A stretch of DNA of 64,000 nucleotides from CAIYYX01 sp035530135 (GTDB lineage: Bacteria; Pseudomonadota; Gammaproteobacteria; Burkholderiales; Rhodocyclaceae). The position numbers and the translations under genes were made by a program. Below the pieces are notes generated by a model. That model ran no database searches and was not told the origin of the DNA. It saw only the letters and a list, made by a program, of their open reading frames with translations. Position 1 is the stretch's first letter; each line of letters begins with the position of its first letter. The stretch lies in the NCBI GenBank assembly GCA_035530135.1, contig DATKVJ010000161.1:1-64000 (forward strand), read 5' to 3'. Positions 16,733 through 25,152 of this stretch are shown here, in pieces.

Positions 16733-17023
16733 TCAAGCGGTCAGGCGGGCGCGGGCGGTGGCAGCGTCCATGCCGCTGATGCGCACCCGCTTCTGGCGCG
16801 AAGCCGCGCCGCCGACCAGTTCGACGCGGCGCTTCGCCACGGCTAGACGGTCGGCGAGATAGGCGATCAAACAATCGTTGGCGCGGCCGTCCACCGGCGG
16901 TGCCGCCAGGCGGATTTTCAGCGCCTCGCCGTGCATGCCCGCCACCTCGGTCTGCTTCGCGCCCGGCTGGATGTGCAACTTGAGCAGCACGTCGTCGCCG
17001 TCGGCCCGCAGCCAGTCGCTCAT
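16733..17023 (-). CDS. DUF167 family protein (YggU)
   Basis: 96 aa. Conserved DUF167 features are LKLHIQPGAKQTEV at the start, IRLAAPPVDGRANDCLIAYLA in the middle and ELVGGAASRQKRVRI near the end. It begins in an ATGA overlap with the yggT stop, so it is translationally coupled, as in many proteobacteria. Function unknown. Confidence 0.9.
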   Translation of the reverse strand: MSDWLRADGDDVLLKLHIQPGAKQTEVAGMHGEALKIRLAAPPVDGRANDCLIAYLADRLAVAKRRVELVGGAASRQKRVRISGMDAATARARLTA

Positions 17024-17595
17024 CCCGGAAAGAGCGGGAACAAGAGCCGCTGCGCCGAGGCGAGCACGGAGAGCAGGAGTTGCAAGATCAAGAGCAGCAC
17101 CAGCGGCGACAGGTCGAGCCCGCCGATCGGCGGGATCACCCGCTGCAGGGGGCGCAGAAAGGGCCGGGAGATGGCGTCGAACACCGGGGCCAGCGGCGCG
17201 TAGGGATTGATCCAGGACAACAGCGCGCTGACGATCACCGCCGCGATGAGCAGATAGAGCGCCAGGTGCGCGGTCGCGAGCAGCGCCAAGAGGGCCAGCC
17301 GGAGCAGCGCCGAAGGCGTGACGGCGGCGGCCGGAATGAACAGGCCATAGACCAGGCCGTGGAACATCGCCTGCGCGAGCCAAGCCAGGAACAGCGTGGC
17401 TAGATCGAGGCCGAAGACGCTCGGGATCAGGCGCCGCGCCGGCACCACCGCCCAGTCGGTGACGGCGACGATGAACCGGCCGAGCGGGTTACGGAACGAG
17501 GCGCGGCTCCACTGCAGGACGAAGCGCGCGAGCAGCGCCAGGGTGAAGAAGCTGAACAGCCAGTCGATGATCTGGTAGAGCAGTTGGGCGAGCAT
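17020..17595 (-). CDS. YggT family membrane protein
   Basis: 191 aa with two copies of the YggT unit, each a pair of hydrophobic helices. The first holds the ARFVLQWSRASFRNPLGRF region, the second SALLSWINPYAPLAPVFDAISRPFLRPLQRVIPP. The latter is the typical signature. Members are small inner-membrane proteins linked to osmotic or cell-division functions in various bacteria; the role here is unknown. It lies between proC and the DUF167 gene in one leftward operon with yggS. Confidence 0.92.
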   Translation of the reverse strand: MLAQLLYQIIDWLFSFFTLALLARFVLQWSRASFRNPLGRFIVAVTDWAVVPARRLIPSVFGLDLATLFLAWLAQAMFHGLVYGLFIPAAAVTPSALLRLALLALLATAHLALYLLIAAVIVSALLSWINPYAPLAPVFDAISRPFLRPLQRVIPPIGGLDLSPLVLLLILQLLLSVLASAQRLLFPLFPG

Positions 17596-17633
17596 CAGGG
17601 TGCGTCCTCAATTGGGCGACGTGTGCGAACGAG

Positions 17634-18446
17634 TCAGTCCTTGCCCATCAGCTCGCCGAGCTCCCGGCCGCGGGCGTCGGCAGCGGCGACGCCGCGCTGG
17701 ATCCCGGCGGCGACGCCGTCCCGGGCGAACGACAGCAGCGCCGCCTCGGTCGTGCCGCCCTGCGAGGTGACCCGCTCGCGCAGCAGCGCGACAGATTCCG
17801 GACTCTGCTCGGCCAGGCGCGCCGCGCCGACGAAGGTCTCGATCGCCAGGACGCGCGCGGCATCGTCATCGAAGCCCAGGGCCTCCGCCGCCAGCTGCAG
17901 CGCCTCGATGAAGTAGAAGACGTAGGCCGGGCCGCTGCCGGAAACGGCGGTGACCGCATCCATCTGCGCCTCGTCCTCTATCCACAGGGCGGAACCGACG
18001 GCGCGCAGGATCTTCTCGGCCATGTCGCGGCCTTCGCGTCCGACCGACGGATCGGCGTACAGGCCGGTCATGCCCTCGCCGATCAGCGCCGCCATGTTGG
18101 GCATGGCTCGCACCAGCAGACGGTAGCCGCCCAACCAGCGACCGATATCGGTCAGGCGCAGGCCGGCGGCGATGCTGACCACCAGCTGGCCGGTGAGCTT
18201 GCCGGCCAGCGGCGCCAGTGCCTCCCGCATCTGCTGCGGCTTGACCGCCAGCACCAGCACCTCGCAATTGAGCGCCGCCGCATCCACCGCTTCGCAGCAG
18301 CGCACGTGGAAGGTCCCGGCCAGGCGCTCGCGGTTTTCCGTCAGCGGCTCGATCACCTGGATGCCGGCGGCCGAGAAGCCCTGCTTGCGCAGGCCGCCGA
18401 TCAGGGCGTTGGCCATGTTGCCGCCGCCGAGAAACGTGATCTTCAT
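17634..18446 (-). CDS. proC: Pyrroline-5-carboxylate reductase
   Basis: 270 aa. The Rossmann start FLGGGNMANALIGGL and the C-terminal signature with VTSQGGTTEAALLSF are diagnostic. GSGPAYVFYFIEAL also matches. It reduces pyrroline-5-carboxylate to proline with NAD(P)H in the cytoplasm, the last step of proline synthesis. Starts in an ATGA overlap with yggS; the order yggS-proC-yggT is widely conserved. Confidence 0.97.
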   Translation of the reverse strand: MKITFLGGGNMANALIGGLRKQGFSAAGIQVIEPLTENRERLAGTFHVRCCEAVDAAALNCEVLVLAVKPQQMREALAPLAGKLTGQLVVSIAAGLRLTDIGRWLGGYRLLVRAMPNMAALIGEGMTGLYADPSVGREGRDMAEKILRAVGSALWIEDEAQMDAVTAVSGSGPAYVFYFIEALQLAAEALGFDDDAARVLAIETFVGAARLAEQSPESVALLRERVTSQGGTTEAALLSFARDGVAAGIQRGVAAADARGRELGELMGKD

Positions 18447-19141
18447 AGTGTCCCCCTATTGGTTCTTGCCCCGAAAATCGCCGTGCCGACCCGAACGATG
18501 GTCGCGCCTTCGGCGATAGCAGCTTCCAGATCGTGCGACATGCCCATCGACAGTGTATCCAACGCCATGCCTTCGCCATTCAATCGCTGCAGCAGTTGGC
18601 GCAGCAGCGCATAGCGCCGGCGCAACAGCGCTTCGTCGCCTTCCGCCTCGGGGATGGTCATCAGGCCGCGCAGCCTGAGCCCGGGCAGCACGGCCACGGC
18701 ACGCGCCAGCGTCTGAACCTGTGCCGGCGCGACGCCGCTCTTCGCCGCCTCGCCGCTGACATTGACCTGCAGGCACACCTGCAGCGGCGGCATTCCGGCG
18801 GGACGCTGGGCGGACAATCGCGCCGCGATCTTCTCACGCTCGATCGCGTGCACCCAGTCGAAGCGCTCGGCGACCGCCCGGGTCTTGTTGCTCTGCAGCG
18901 GGCCGATGAAGTGCCATTCGAGATCGAGGTCGGCGAGTTCGGCGATCTTCGCCGAGCTCTCCTGCAGATAGTTCTCACCGAAGGCGCGCTGGCCGCAGGC
19001 GGCCGCCTCGCGCACCCGGGCCGCCGGCCAGGCCTTGGAGACCGCCAGCAGGCGGACCGATTCCGGGGCGCGCCCGGCGGCTCTCGCGGCCGCCGAAATC
19101 CGCGCGTTCACGGCTTGCAAGTTGGCGGAAATATTGGTCAT
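18443..19141 (-). CDS. PLP-homeostasis protein, YggS/PLPBP family
   Basis: 232 aa from the ATG at 19141. The same frame stays open for almost 3 kb upstream, but only as an antisense shadow of pilT/pilU. LLAVSKAWP carries the PLP-binding Lys; GENYLQE, WHFIGPLQSNK and LSMGMSHDLEAAI are family blocks. The protein is a single-domain PLP-binding barrel that buffers pyridoxal phosphate, without a known enzyme activity. It is divergent from pilT across 66 bp, a classic neighbourhood. Confidence 0.95.
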   Translation of the reverse strand: MTNISANLQAVNARISAAARAAGRAPESVRLLAVSKAWPAARVREAAACGQRAFGENYLQESSAKIAELADLDLEWHFIGPLQSNKTRAVAERFDWVHAIEREKIAARLSAQRPAGMPPLQVCLQVNVSGEAAKSGVAPAQVQTLARAVAVLPGLRLRGLMTIPEAEGDEALLRRRYALLRQLLQRLNGEGMALDTLSMGMSHDLEAAIAEGATIVRVGTAIFGARTNRGTL

Positions 19142-19207
19142 AATGCCCCGAAACCTCGGCCGCAGTATAGCATCGGCCGCTTGCGCCATCTCCGGGAAAA
19201 CCGTCAC

Positions 19208-20254
19208 ATGGACATCACCGAACTGCTCGCCTTCGCCGTCAAGAACAAGGCCTCCGACCTGCACCTGTCTTCCGGCTTGCCGCCGATGATCCGCGTCCAT
19301 GGCGACGTGCGCCGGATCAACCTGCCGGCGATGGAGCACAAGGACGTGCACGCCATGGCCTACGACATCATGAACGACAGCCAGCGCAAGCTCTACGAGG
19401 AAAACCTGGAGATCGACTTCTCCTTCGAGGTGCCCAATCTGGCGCGCTTTCGCGTCAATGCCTTCGTCCAGCAGCGCGGCGCGGGCGCGGTGTTCCGCAC
19501 CATCCCGTCGAAGGTGCTGTCGCTGACGGAGCTGAACTGCCCGAAGATCTTCGGCGAGATCGCCGAGACCCCGCGCGGCATCGTGCTGGTGACCGGTCCC
19601 ACCGGCTCGGGAAAATCGACCACGCTGGCGGCGATGGTCGATTACATCAACGACAAGGACTACGGCCACATCCTCACCGTCGAGGATCCGATCGAATTCG
19701 TCCATCAATCGAAGAAATGCCTGATCAACCAGCGCGAGGTCGGCCCGCACACGCTGTCCTTCGCCAACGCCCTGCGCTCGGCGCTGCGCGAGGACCCGGA
19801 CGTGATCCTGGTCGGCGAAATGCGCGACCTGGAGACCATCCGCCTGGCGCTCACCGCAGCCGAGACCGGCCATCTGGTATTCGGTACGCTGCATACTTCC
19901 TCGGCGGCGAAGACCATCGACCGGATCATCGACGTCTTTCCCGCGGCGGAGAAGGAGATGGTGCGCTCGATGCTGTCCGAATCGCTGCGCGCGGTGATCT
20001 CGCAGACGCTGCTGAAGACCAAGGACGGCTCCGGCCGCGTCGCGGCGCACGAGATCATGATCGGCACGCCGGCGATCCGCAACCTGATCCGCGAGGCCAA
20101 GATCGCCCAGATGTATTCCGCGATCCAGACCGGACAGAACGTCGGGATGCAGACCCTGGACCAGAACCTCAGCGATCTGGTCCGGCGCAACGTGGTCTCG
20201 AGCGCCGAGGCGCGCACCAAGGCGGCCAACAAGGACGCCTTCGCCGGGGGATAG
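19208..20254 (+). CDS. pilT: Type IV pilus retraction ATPase PilT
   Basis: 348 aa. An N-terminal PAS-like domain is followed by the core ATPase with Walker A GPTGSGKSTTLAAM, the Asp box TVEDPIEFVHQSKK, Walker B LVGEMRDLETIRLA and the His box with TGHLVFGTLHT. The C-terminal AIRNLIREAKIAQ resembles the AIRNLIRE retraction motif of PilT. It powers pilus retraction at the inner membrane for twitching. Upstream in-frame codons belong to the antisense of yggS and are not used. pilU follows after 3 bp. Confidence 0.97.
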   Translation: MDITELLAFAVKNKASDLHLSSGLPPMIRVHGDVRRINLPAMEHKDVHAMAYDIMNDSQRKLYEENLEIDFSFEVPNLARFRVNAFVQQRGAGAVFRTIPSKVLSLTELNCPKIFGEIAETPRGIVLVTGPTGSGKSTTLAAMVDYINDKDYGHILTVEDPIEFVHQSKKCLINQREVGPHTLSFANALRSALREDPDVILVGEMRDLETIRLALTAAETGHLVFGTLHTSSAAKTIDRIIDVFPAAEKEMVRSMLSESLRAVISQTLLKTKDGSGRVAAHEIMIGTPAIRNLIREAKIAQMYSAIQTGQNVGMQTLDQNLSDLVRRNVVSSAEARTKAANKDAFAGG

Positions 20255-20257
20255 CTC

Positions 20258-21394
20258 ATGGAACGCGAAGAAGGCTTGAAGTTCATGAACCAGCTGCTGG
20301 CCATGATGGTCGGCAAGAAGGGCTCGGACTTGTTCATCACCGCCGGTTTCCCGCCGGCGATCAAGGTCGATGGCAAGGTGACGCCGGCGACGACCCAGGT
20401 GCTGACGCCGCAGCACACCGTGGAACTGGTGCGCGCCATCATGAACGACCGCCAGGCCGCCGAGTTCGAGGTGAGCAAGGAGTGCAACTTCGCCATCCAT
20501 CCCAACGGCATCGGCCGCTTCCGCGTCAATGCCTTCATCCAGCAGGGGCGCGCCGGCCTGGTGCTGCGTACCATCAACACCAAGATCCCGACCCTGGACG
20601 AGCTGATCCTGCCCGCGGTGCTGAAGGACGTGACCATGGCCAAGCGCGGTCTGGTGCTGTTCGTCGGCGGCACCGGCTCGGGCAAATCGACCTCGCTCGC
20701 CGCGATGATCGGCTACCGCAACGAGAACAGCTACGGCCACATCATCACCATCGAGGATCCGGTCGAATACGTGCACGAGCACAAGAACTGCATCATCACC
20801 CAGCGCGAGGTCGGGGTGGACACCGACTCCTGGGAGACGGCGCTGAAGAACACCCTGCGCCAAGCGCCCGACGTCATCCTGATCGGCGAGATCCGCGACC
20901 GCGAAACGATGGAGCACGCCATCGCCTTCGCCGAGACCGGCCACCTGTGCATGGGCACGCTGCACGCCAACAGCACCAACCAGGCGCTCGACCGGATCAT
21001 CAATTTCTTCCCCGAGGAGCGCCGCCAGCAGCTGCTGATGGATCTCTCGCTGAACCTGCGCGGGCTGGTGTCGCAGCGCCTGATCCCGCTCAAGGACGGG
21101 CGCGGCCGCGCCGCGGCGGTGGAGGTCCTGCTCAACTCGCCGCTGATCTCCGACCTGATCTTCAAGGGCGACGTGCACGAGATCAAGGAGGTCATGAAGA
21201 AGTCGCGCGAGCTCGGCATGCAGACCTTCGACCAGGCCCTGTTCGAGCTTTACGAGGGCGACCGGATCAGCTACGAAGACGCGCTCAGGAACGCCGACTC
21301 GGTCAATGACCTGCGCCTGGAAATCAAGCTGCGCGGCAAGGACTCGAAAGGCCGAGATCTCGGGGCCAGCATCGGGCACCTGGATATCGTTTAG
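20258..21394 (+). CDS. pilU: Type IV pilus accessory retraction ATPase PilU
   Basis: 378 aa, paralogue of PilT. It has Walker A GGTGSGKSTSLAAM, Asp box TIEDPVEYVHEHKN, Walker B LIGEIRDRETMEHA and TGHLCMGTLHANS. The longer C-terminus and VGVDTDSWETALKN are PilU-like. PilU works with PilT to retract pili under load and cannot act alone. Co-transcribed with pilT. Confidence 0.96.
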   Translation: MEREEGLKFMNQLLAMMVGKKGSDLFITAGFPPAIKVDGKVTPATTQVLTPQHTVELVRAIMNDRQAAEFEVSKECNFAIHPNGIGRFRVNAFIQQGRAGLVLRTINTKIPTLDELILPAVLKDVTMAKRGLVLFVGGTGSGKSTSLAAMIGYRNENSYGHIITIEDPVEYVHEHKNCIITQREVGVDTDSWETALKNTLRQAPDVILIGEIRDRETMEHAIAFAETGHLCMGTLHANSTNQALDRIINFFPEERRQQLLMDLSLNLRGLVSQRLIPLKDGRGRAAAVEVLLNSPLISDLIFKGDVHEIKEVMKKSRELGMQTFDQALFELYEGDRISYEDALRNADSVNDLRLEIKLRGKDSKGRDLGASIGHLDIV

Positions 21395-21524
21395 CCAGCG
21401 CTATTCCTTGGCAGCCATCGCGGAACCATCGGGTTCATTTCTTCGATGGTCAGAAAGGCGGGAGCGTACGAACAAGGGGCAAGCCCCTTGTAAATCCCCG
21501 GAACCGTAGCCCGCTCGCGTGAGC
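21395..21524. other. Intergenic spacer between convergent pilU and methyltransferase genes, with hairpins
   Basis: No coding signal. It holds a perfect 9-bp hairpin, ACAAGGGGC/GCCCCTTGT with loop AA (21472-21491), and a weaker ACCATCG/CGATGGT stem before it. Neither has a T-run, so a transcription-termination role for the two convergent genes is possible but not clear. Confidence 0.4.
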
Positions 21525-22697
21525 TTAGTCCTTGTTCCGGTTGCCGCCGGCGACCATCGGGAACAGGTACAGGCGGCACTCCAGGGGGCCGTTGTAGAGC
21601 GGGATGCGCCGCTTGGCCTGGAGGCGGATCAGCTTGGGCAGCGCCTGGTCGCCGGAAAAAAACCAGCATTGCCAGCCGGCGAAATTGCGTTTCAGCGCGT
21701 CGCCCAGGCGCGGATAGAAGGCGGCGAGTTCTTCGACCTCGCCCAAGCGCTCGCCATAGGGCGGATTGGCGATCAGCACGCCGGCATTCACTCCGGCCGG
21801 CGCAGGAAGCTCCAGGATGTCGCGCTGATTCACCTCGACCAGGGCATCGAGGCCGGCGTGAGCGAGGTTCTGGCGGGCGCGCGCCACGGCATCGGCCGAG
21901 ACGTCCGATCCCCAGATCGACAGGGTCTTCGGCGCCGTTTCGCGTCGTGCCGCGGCGGCCCGGCACAGCCCGTCCCACAGCGCCGCGTCGAAATTCCTCA
22001 GGCGCTCGAAGCCGAACAGGCCCGGCTCGCGCGACAGGCCCGGCGCATCGCCCAGGCTCATTTGCGCCGCCTCGATCAGGAAGGTGCCGCTGCCGCACAT
22101 CGGATCGACCAGCGGCGTGCCCGGCTGCCAGCCGATCAGGCGCAGGATGCCGGCGGCGAGATTCTCCTTGACCGGCGCCTCGACCTTGGCGATCTTGTGG
22201 CCGCGGGCCCACAGGGGTTCGCCCGAGGTGTCGAGATAGAGCGTCGCGGTGTCGGCGGTGAGGAACAGGTGGGGGCGCACCTCGGGCCGCGCGGTATCGA
22301 CGTTCGGCCGGATGCCGCAGGCGTCGCGGAAGCGGTCGCAGACCGCGTCCTTGACCCGCAGGGTGATGAACTCCAGGCTCTTCAGCGGCGACTTGATCGC
22401 CGTGACATAGACGCGCAGGCGGCGCTCGACCGCGAACAGCGCCGGCCAGTCCACGCCGCGGGCGAGGCGAAAGACGTCTTCCTCGCTCTTGTAAGGACCG
22501 CGCGCGACGCGCCAGAGCACGCGGCTGGCGATGCGCGACTCGAGATTCACCCGGTAACAGGTCTCCCAACTGCCGGAAAACTGCGCCCCGCCCGGCACCC
22601 CGCGGACATCGGTGGCGCCGCAGGCGGCGAGATCCTCGGCCAGCAGCGGCTCCAGTCCGCGCGGACAGGGGGCGAAGAAGTGTTCGCTCATGGGCAT
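21525..22697 (-). CDS. THUMP-domain class I RNA methyltransferase, RlmL/RlmK N-terminal-like
   Basis: 390 aa from the ATG that overlaps the hemJ stop (TGATG); a second ATG 6 nt later is also possible. N-terminal ferredoxin-like/THUMP region about 1-160, then the methyltransferase domain with VDPMCGSGTFLIEAAQ for S-adenosylmethionine and ANPPYGERLGE as the catalytic NPPY motif for N2-guanine methylation. This corresponds to the half of E. coli RlmL that methylates G2445 of 23S rRNA. The RlmK half is absent, as is usual outside Enterobacteria. Confidence 0.9.
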   Translation of the reverse strand: MPMSEHFFAPCPRGLEPLLAEDLAACGATDVRGVPGGAQFSGSWETCYRVNLESRIASRVLWRVARGPYKSEEDVFRLARGVDWPALFAVERRLRVYVTAIKSPLKSLEFITLRVKDAVCDRFRDACGIRPNVDTARPEVRPHLFLTADTATLYLDTSGEPLWARGHKIAKVEAPVKENLAAGILRLIGWQPGTPLVDPMCGSGTFLIEAAQMSLGDAPGLSREPGLFGFERLRNFDAALWDGLCRAAAARRETAPKTLSIWGSDVSADAVARARQNLAHAGLDALVEVNQRDILELPAPAGVNAGVLIANPPYGERLGEVEELAAFYPRLGDALKRNFAGWQCWFFSGDQALPKLIRLQAKRRIPLYNGPLECRLYLFPMVAGGNRNKD

Positions 22698-23113
22698 CAG
22701 AACGGCTTGAGCACGACCAGCAGCACCACGGCGATCAGCACCAGCACCGGAATCTCGTTGAAGTAGCGGAACCAGACGTGGCTCCTGGCGTTGCGGCCCG
22801 CGGCGAAGCGCGAGAGCAGGCGGCCGCAATACAGATGGTAGCCGACCAGCAGCGCCACCAACGCGGTCTTGAGGTGCAGCCAGGCGCCCGAGAAGCCGTA
22901 GCCGAACCACAACCACAGGCCGAGGACGATGGCGAGCAGGCCGATCGGGGTGACGAAGCGGTAGAGCTTGCCCGCCATCAGCAGCAGGCGCTCGCGCTCG
23001 GCGACGCTCTCTTCCGGCACCATCGCCAGATTGACGAAGATGCGCGGCAGGTAGAACAGGCCGGCGAACCAGCTGATGACGAAGATCAGGTGAAAGGACT
23101 TCAACCAGAGCAC
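22697..23113 (-). CDS. hemJ: HemJ-like protoporphyrinogen IX oxidase / CopD-family membrane protein
   Basis: 138 aa, four predicted membrane helices. The start KSFHLIFVISWFAGLFYLPRIFV matches HemJ (UPF0093), with the conserved His and Arg; HLKTALVALLVGYH and RYFNEIPVLVLIAVVLLVVLKPF also match. HemJ oxidises protoporphyrinogen IX to protoporphyrin IX in heme synthesis. Starts 1 bp after the stop of the dehydratase-like gene upstream and is coupled to the methyltransferase downstream. Confidence 0.9.
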   Translation of the reverse strand: MLWLKSFHLIFVISWFAGLFYLPRIFVNLAMVPEESVAERERLLLMAGKLYRFVTPIGLLAIVLGLWLWFGYGFSGAWLHLKTALVALLVGYHLYCGRLLSRFAAGRNARSHVWFRYFNEIPVLVLIAVVLLVVLKPF

Positions 23114-23114
23114 T

Positions 23115-24002
23115 TCAGGACTCCTTGCGGATGGCGGCCAGACCGGCCGCGACGGTGGGATGTGACAGGCGCAGGCCCAATTCGCGCTTCAATCGCTGGT
23201 TGTCGAGCCGGCGCGATTCGCGCATGAACGATAGCACAGCCGGCGCCAGGACCCGTTCGGCCTCGGCGCGACCGACCCGGCGCGGGCGCGGCAGAGCGAA
23301 GGTGTCGGCGACGGCGTCGAACCACTCGGCCATGCGCAGGGCGGTGTCGTCGCTGGCGTGGTAGGCCCGGTTCGGGCGACCCCGGCGCAGTGCCGCCAAG
23401 CTGGCGCGGGCGAGGTCGTCGCCGTGGATGTGGTTGGTGAACACGTCGTCGGCGGCGGCTAGCACCGGGTCATTGCGGCGGATGCGTTCGAGCGGCAGCC
23501 GATCGGCGGCGTAGATTCCGGGCGCGCGCAGGATGGAGACGCGCGGCGCCCCCCGCTCCCGGCCCCAGCGCCGCAACTGCGCCTCGGCATCGACGCGCCG
23601 CTTGGCCCGCGCCGTTTGCGGCCGGGGCCTCCTCGTCTCGTCGACCACGGCGCCGCCGCAGTCGCCGTAGATGCCGCTGGTGCTGATGTAGACCAGGCGC
23701 CGTGGTAGAATTTTTCCGCGTCGCAATGCGGCGATCAGCCGCTTGGTTCGCGGATCGCTGCAGGTTTCAGACTCAGGCGGCGGCGCGAAGTGCAGGACCA
23801 GATCGGCCAGGCCGGAGAGCCGCGCGAGCGTCGCCGGGCGGTCCAGATCACCGCGGATCGCGGTGACGCCGAATCGGGCGAGTTCTGCCGTCAGCGCCGC
23901 GTCCGGCGCGCGCACCAGGGCGTAGAGGCGATAGCGCCCGACGAGCAGCGGCAGGCTGCGGCGCGCCACGTCGCCGCAGCCGATGATCAACAATCTTTGC
24001 AT
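23115..24002 (-). CDS. NAD(P)-dependent epimerase/dehydratase-like SDR protein
   Basis: 295 aa extended SDR of the atypical YeeZ/SDR_a5 kind. The nucleotide-binding start is LLIIGCGDVARRSLPLL; the active-site region is YISTSGIYGDCGG with Ser and Tyr, but the usual YxxxK Lys is shifted or missing. IRGDLDRPATLARL lies between. Substrate unknown. It opens a leftward operon with hemJ and the RNA methyltransferase, and is divergent from the flavodoxin-reductase-like gene by 14 bp. Confidence 0.85.
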   Translation of the reverse strand: MQRLLIIGCGDVARRSLPLLVGRYRLYALVRAPDAALTAELARFGVTAIRGDLDRPATLARLSGLADLVLHFAPPPESETCSDPRTKRLIAALRRGKILPRRLVYISTSGIYGDCGGAVVDETRRPRPQTARAKRRVDAEAQLRRWGRERGAPRVSILRAPGIYAADRLPLERIRRNDPVLAAADDVFTNHIHGDDLARASLAALRRGRPNRAYHASDDTALRMAEWFDAVADTFALPRPRRVGRAEAERVLAPAVLSFMRESRRLDNQRLKRELGLRLSHPTVAAGLAAIRKES

Positions 24003-24016
24003 GCCCCGATTATCTC

Positions 24017-25045
24017 ATGGCCTTTCAGATCACCATCCAGCCCAGCGGCCACACCTGCAGCGCCGAGGCCGGCACCTCCATCCTGCGCGCCGTCCTCGAC
24101 GCCGGCCTGATGCTGCCCTACGGCTGCCGCAACGGCGCCTGCGGGGCCTGCAAGGGCAAGCTGATCTCGGGCAGCGTGGACTACGGCGTCGTCGAGCCCA
24201 GCGCCTTGAGCGAGCAGGACCGGGCCGAGGGCATGGCGCTGTTCTGCTGCGCCATCCCCTTGTCCGACATCGTCATCGAGTCGCGCGAGCTCCAGGCGGA
24301 CAGCGACATCCCGGTCAGGACGATGCCGGCGAGGGTGCAGAAGATGGCGCGCTTGGCGTCCGACGTGATGGCGCTGTCGCTGAAACTGCCGGCCAACGAG
24401 CGCCTGCTGTTTCTCGCCGGCCAGTACATCGAGATCCTGCTGAAGGACGGCCGCCGCCGCGCCTTCTCCCTGGCCAACGCGCCGCACGACGACGAACTGC
24501 TGCAGATCCACGTCAGGCAGGTTCCGGGCGGCTTGTTCACCGGACAGGTCTTCGGCACCATGAAGGAGCGCGACATCCTGCGCTTCGAGGGGCCGCACGG
24601 CGACTTCTACCTGCGCGAAGGCTCGGACAAGCCGGTCATCCTGCTCGCCGGCGGCACCGGTTTCGCGCCGATCAAGAGCATCGTCGAGCACGTTCTGCAC
24701 CAGCGGATGGCGCGGTCGATGACGCTCTACTGGGGCGCGCGCGCGCCCGCCGGCCTGTATCTGCCCGAACTGCCGCGGCACTGGGCGGCGGAGCACGAGA
24801 ACTTCCGCTACGTGCCGGTGGTGGAGGTGCCGGACGACGGCTGGCGGGGACGCTGCGGCCTGGTGCACCAGGCGGTGCTGGAGGATTTCCCCGATCTCTC
24901 CGATCACCAGGTCTATGCCTGCGGGGCGCCAGCGATGATAGACGCCGCGAGGCGGGATTTTGTCGCCCGCGGCCTGCCCGAGGAAGAGTTCTTCGCCGAC
25001 GCCTTCAGCTTCGCCCCCGACAGCCGCGGCCCCGCGGGATCCTGA
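24017..25045 (+). CDS. 2Fe-2S ferredoxin-NAD(P)H reductase (CDP-6-deoxy-glucoseen reductase-like)
   Basis: 342 aa. An N-terminal plant-type ferredoxin domain (about 1-90) has CRNGACGACKG and a final FCC ligand. An FAD domain follows with RRAFSLANAP, then an NAD(P) domain with LLAGGTGFAPIKSI and VYACGAPAMI. The order ferredoxin-FAD-NAD matches AscD-type reductases and the reductases of ring-hydroxylating oxygenases. No oxygenase gene is adjacent, so the partner is unknown. The common database name with CDP-glucoseen is probably not its true function in this setting. Confidence 0.88.
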   Translation: MAFQITIQPSGHTCSAEAGTSILRAVLDAGLMLPYGCRNGACGACKGKLISGSVDYGVVEPSALSEQDRAEGMALFCCAIPLSDIVIESRELQADSDIPVRTMPARVQKMARLASDVMALSLKLPANERLLFLAGQYIEILLKDGRRRAFSLANAPHDDELLQIHVRQVPGGLFTGQVFGTMKERDILRFEGPHGDFYLREGSDKPVILLAGGTGFAPIKSIVEHVLHQRMARSMTLYWGARAPAGLYLPELPRHWAAEHENFRYVPVVEVPDDGWRGRCGLVHQAVLEDFPDLSDHQVYACGAPAMIDAARRDFVARGLPEEEFFADAFSFAPDSRGPAGS

Positions 25046-25088
25046 GCGGGGATGTTCGAATTGTCCAAGCAATTGTCGCATTCGTCCA

Positions 25089-25117
25089 TTTTCAAGCCGG
25101 TCCCGCCCGACTATGCT
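25089..25117 (+). promoter_or_regulatory. Possible pobA promoter
   Basis: TTTTCA (25089-25094), 17-bp spacer, TATGCT (25112-25117), each four of six to consensus. Just upstream, AATTGTC occurs twice with a 12-bp period, which could be an activator site. pobA genes usually need an AraC- or IclR-type activator (PobR), and none is encoded next to it. Confidence 0.4.
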
Positions 25118-25152
25118 TTGATCTCGAATATTGACATATGAAGGGGCTGGTC

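Noticed and set aside
18443..21379. 978-codon open frame on the minus strand
   Set aside because: Only its last 232 codons (yggS) resemble a protein family. The rest is antisense to pilT and pilU, whose motifs are perfect; long antisense frames are expected at this GC content.
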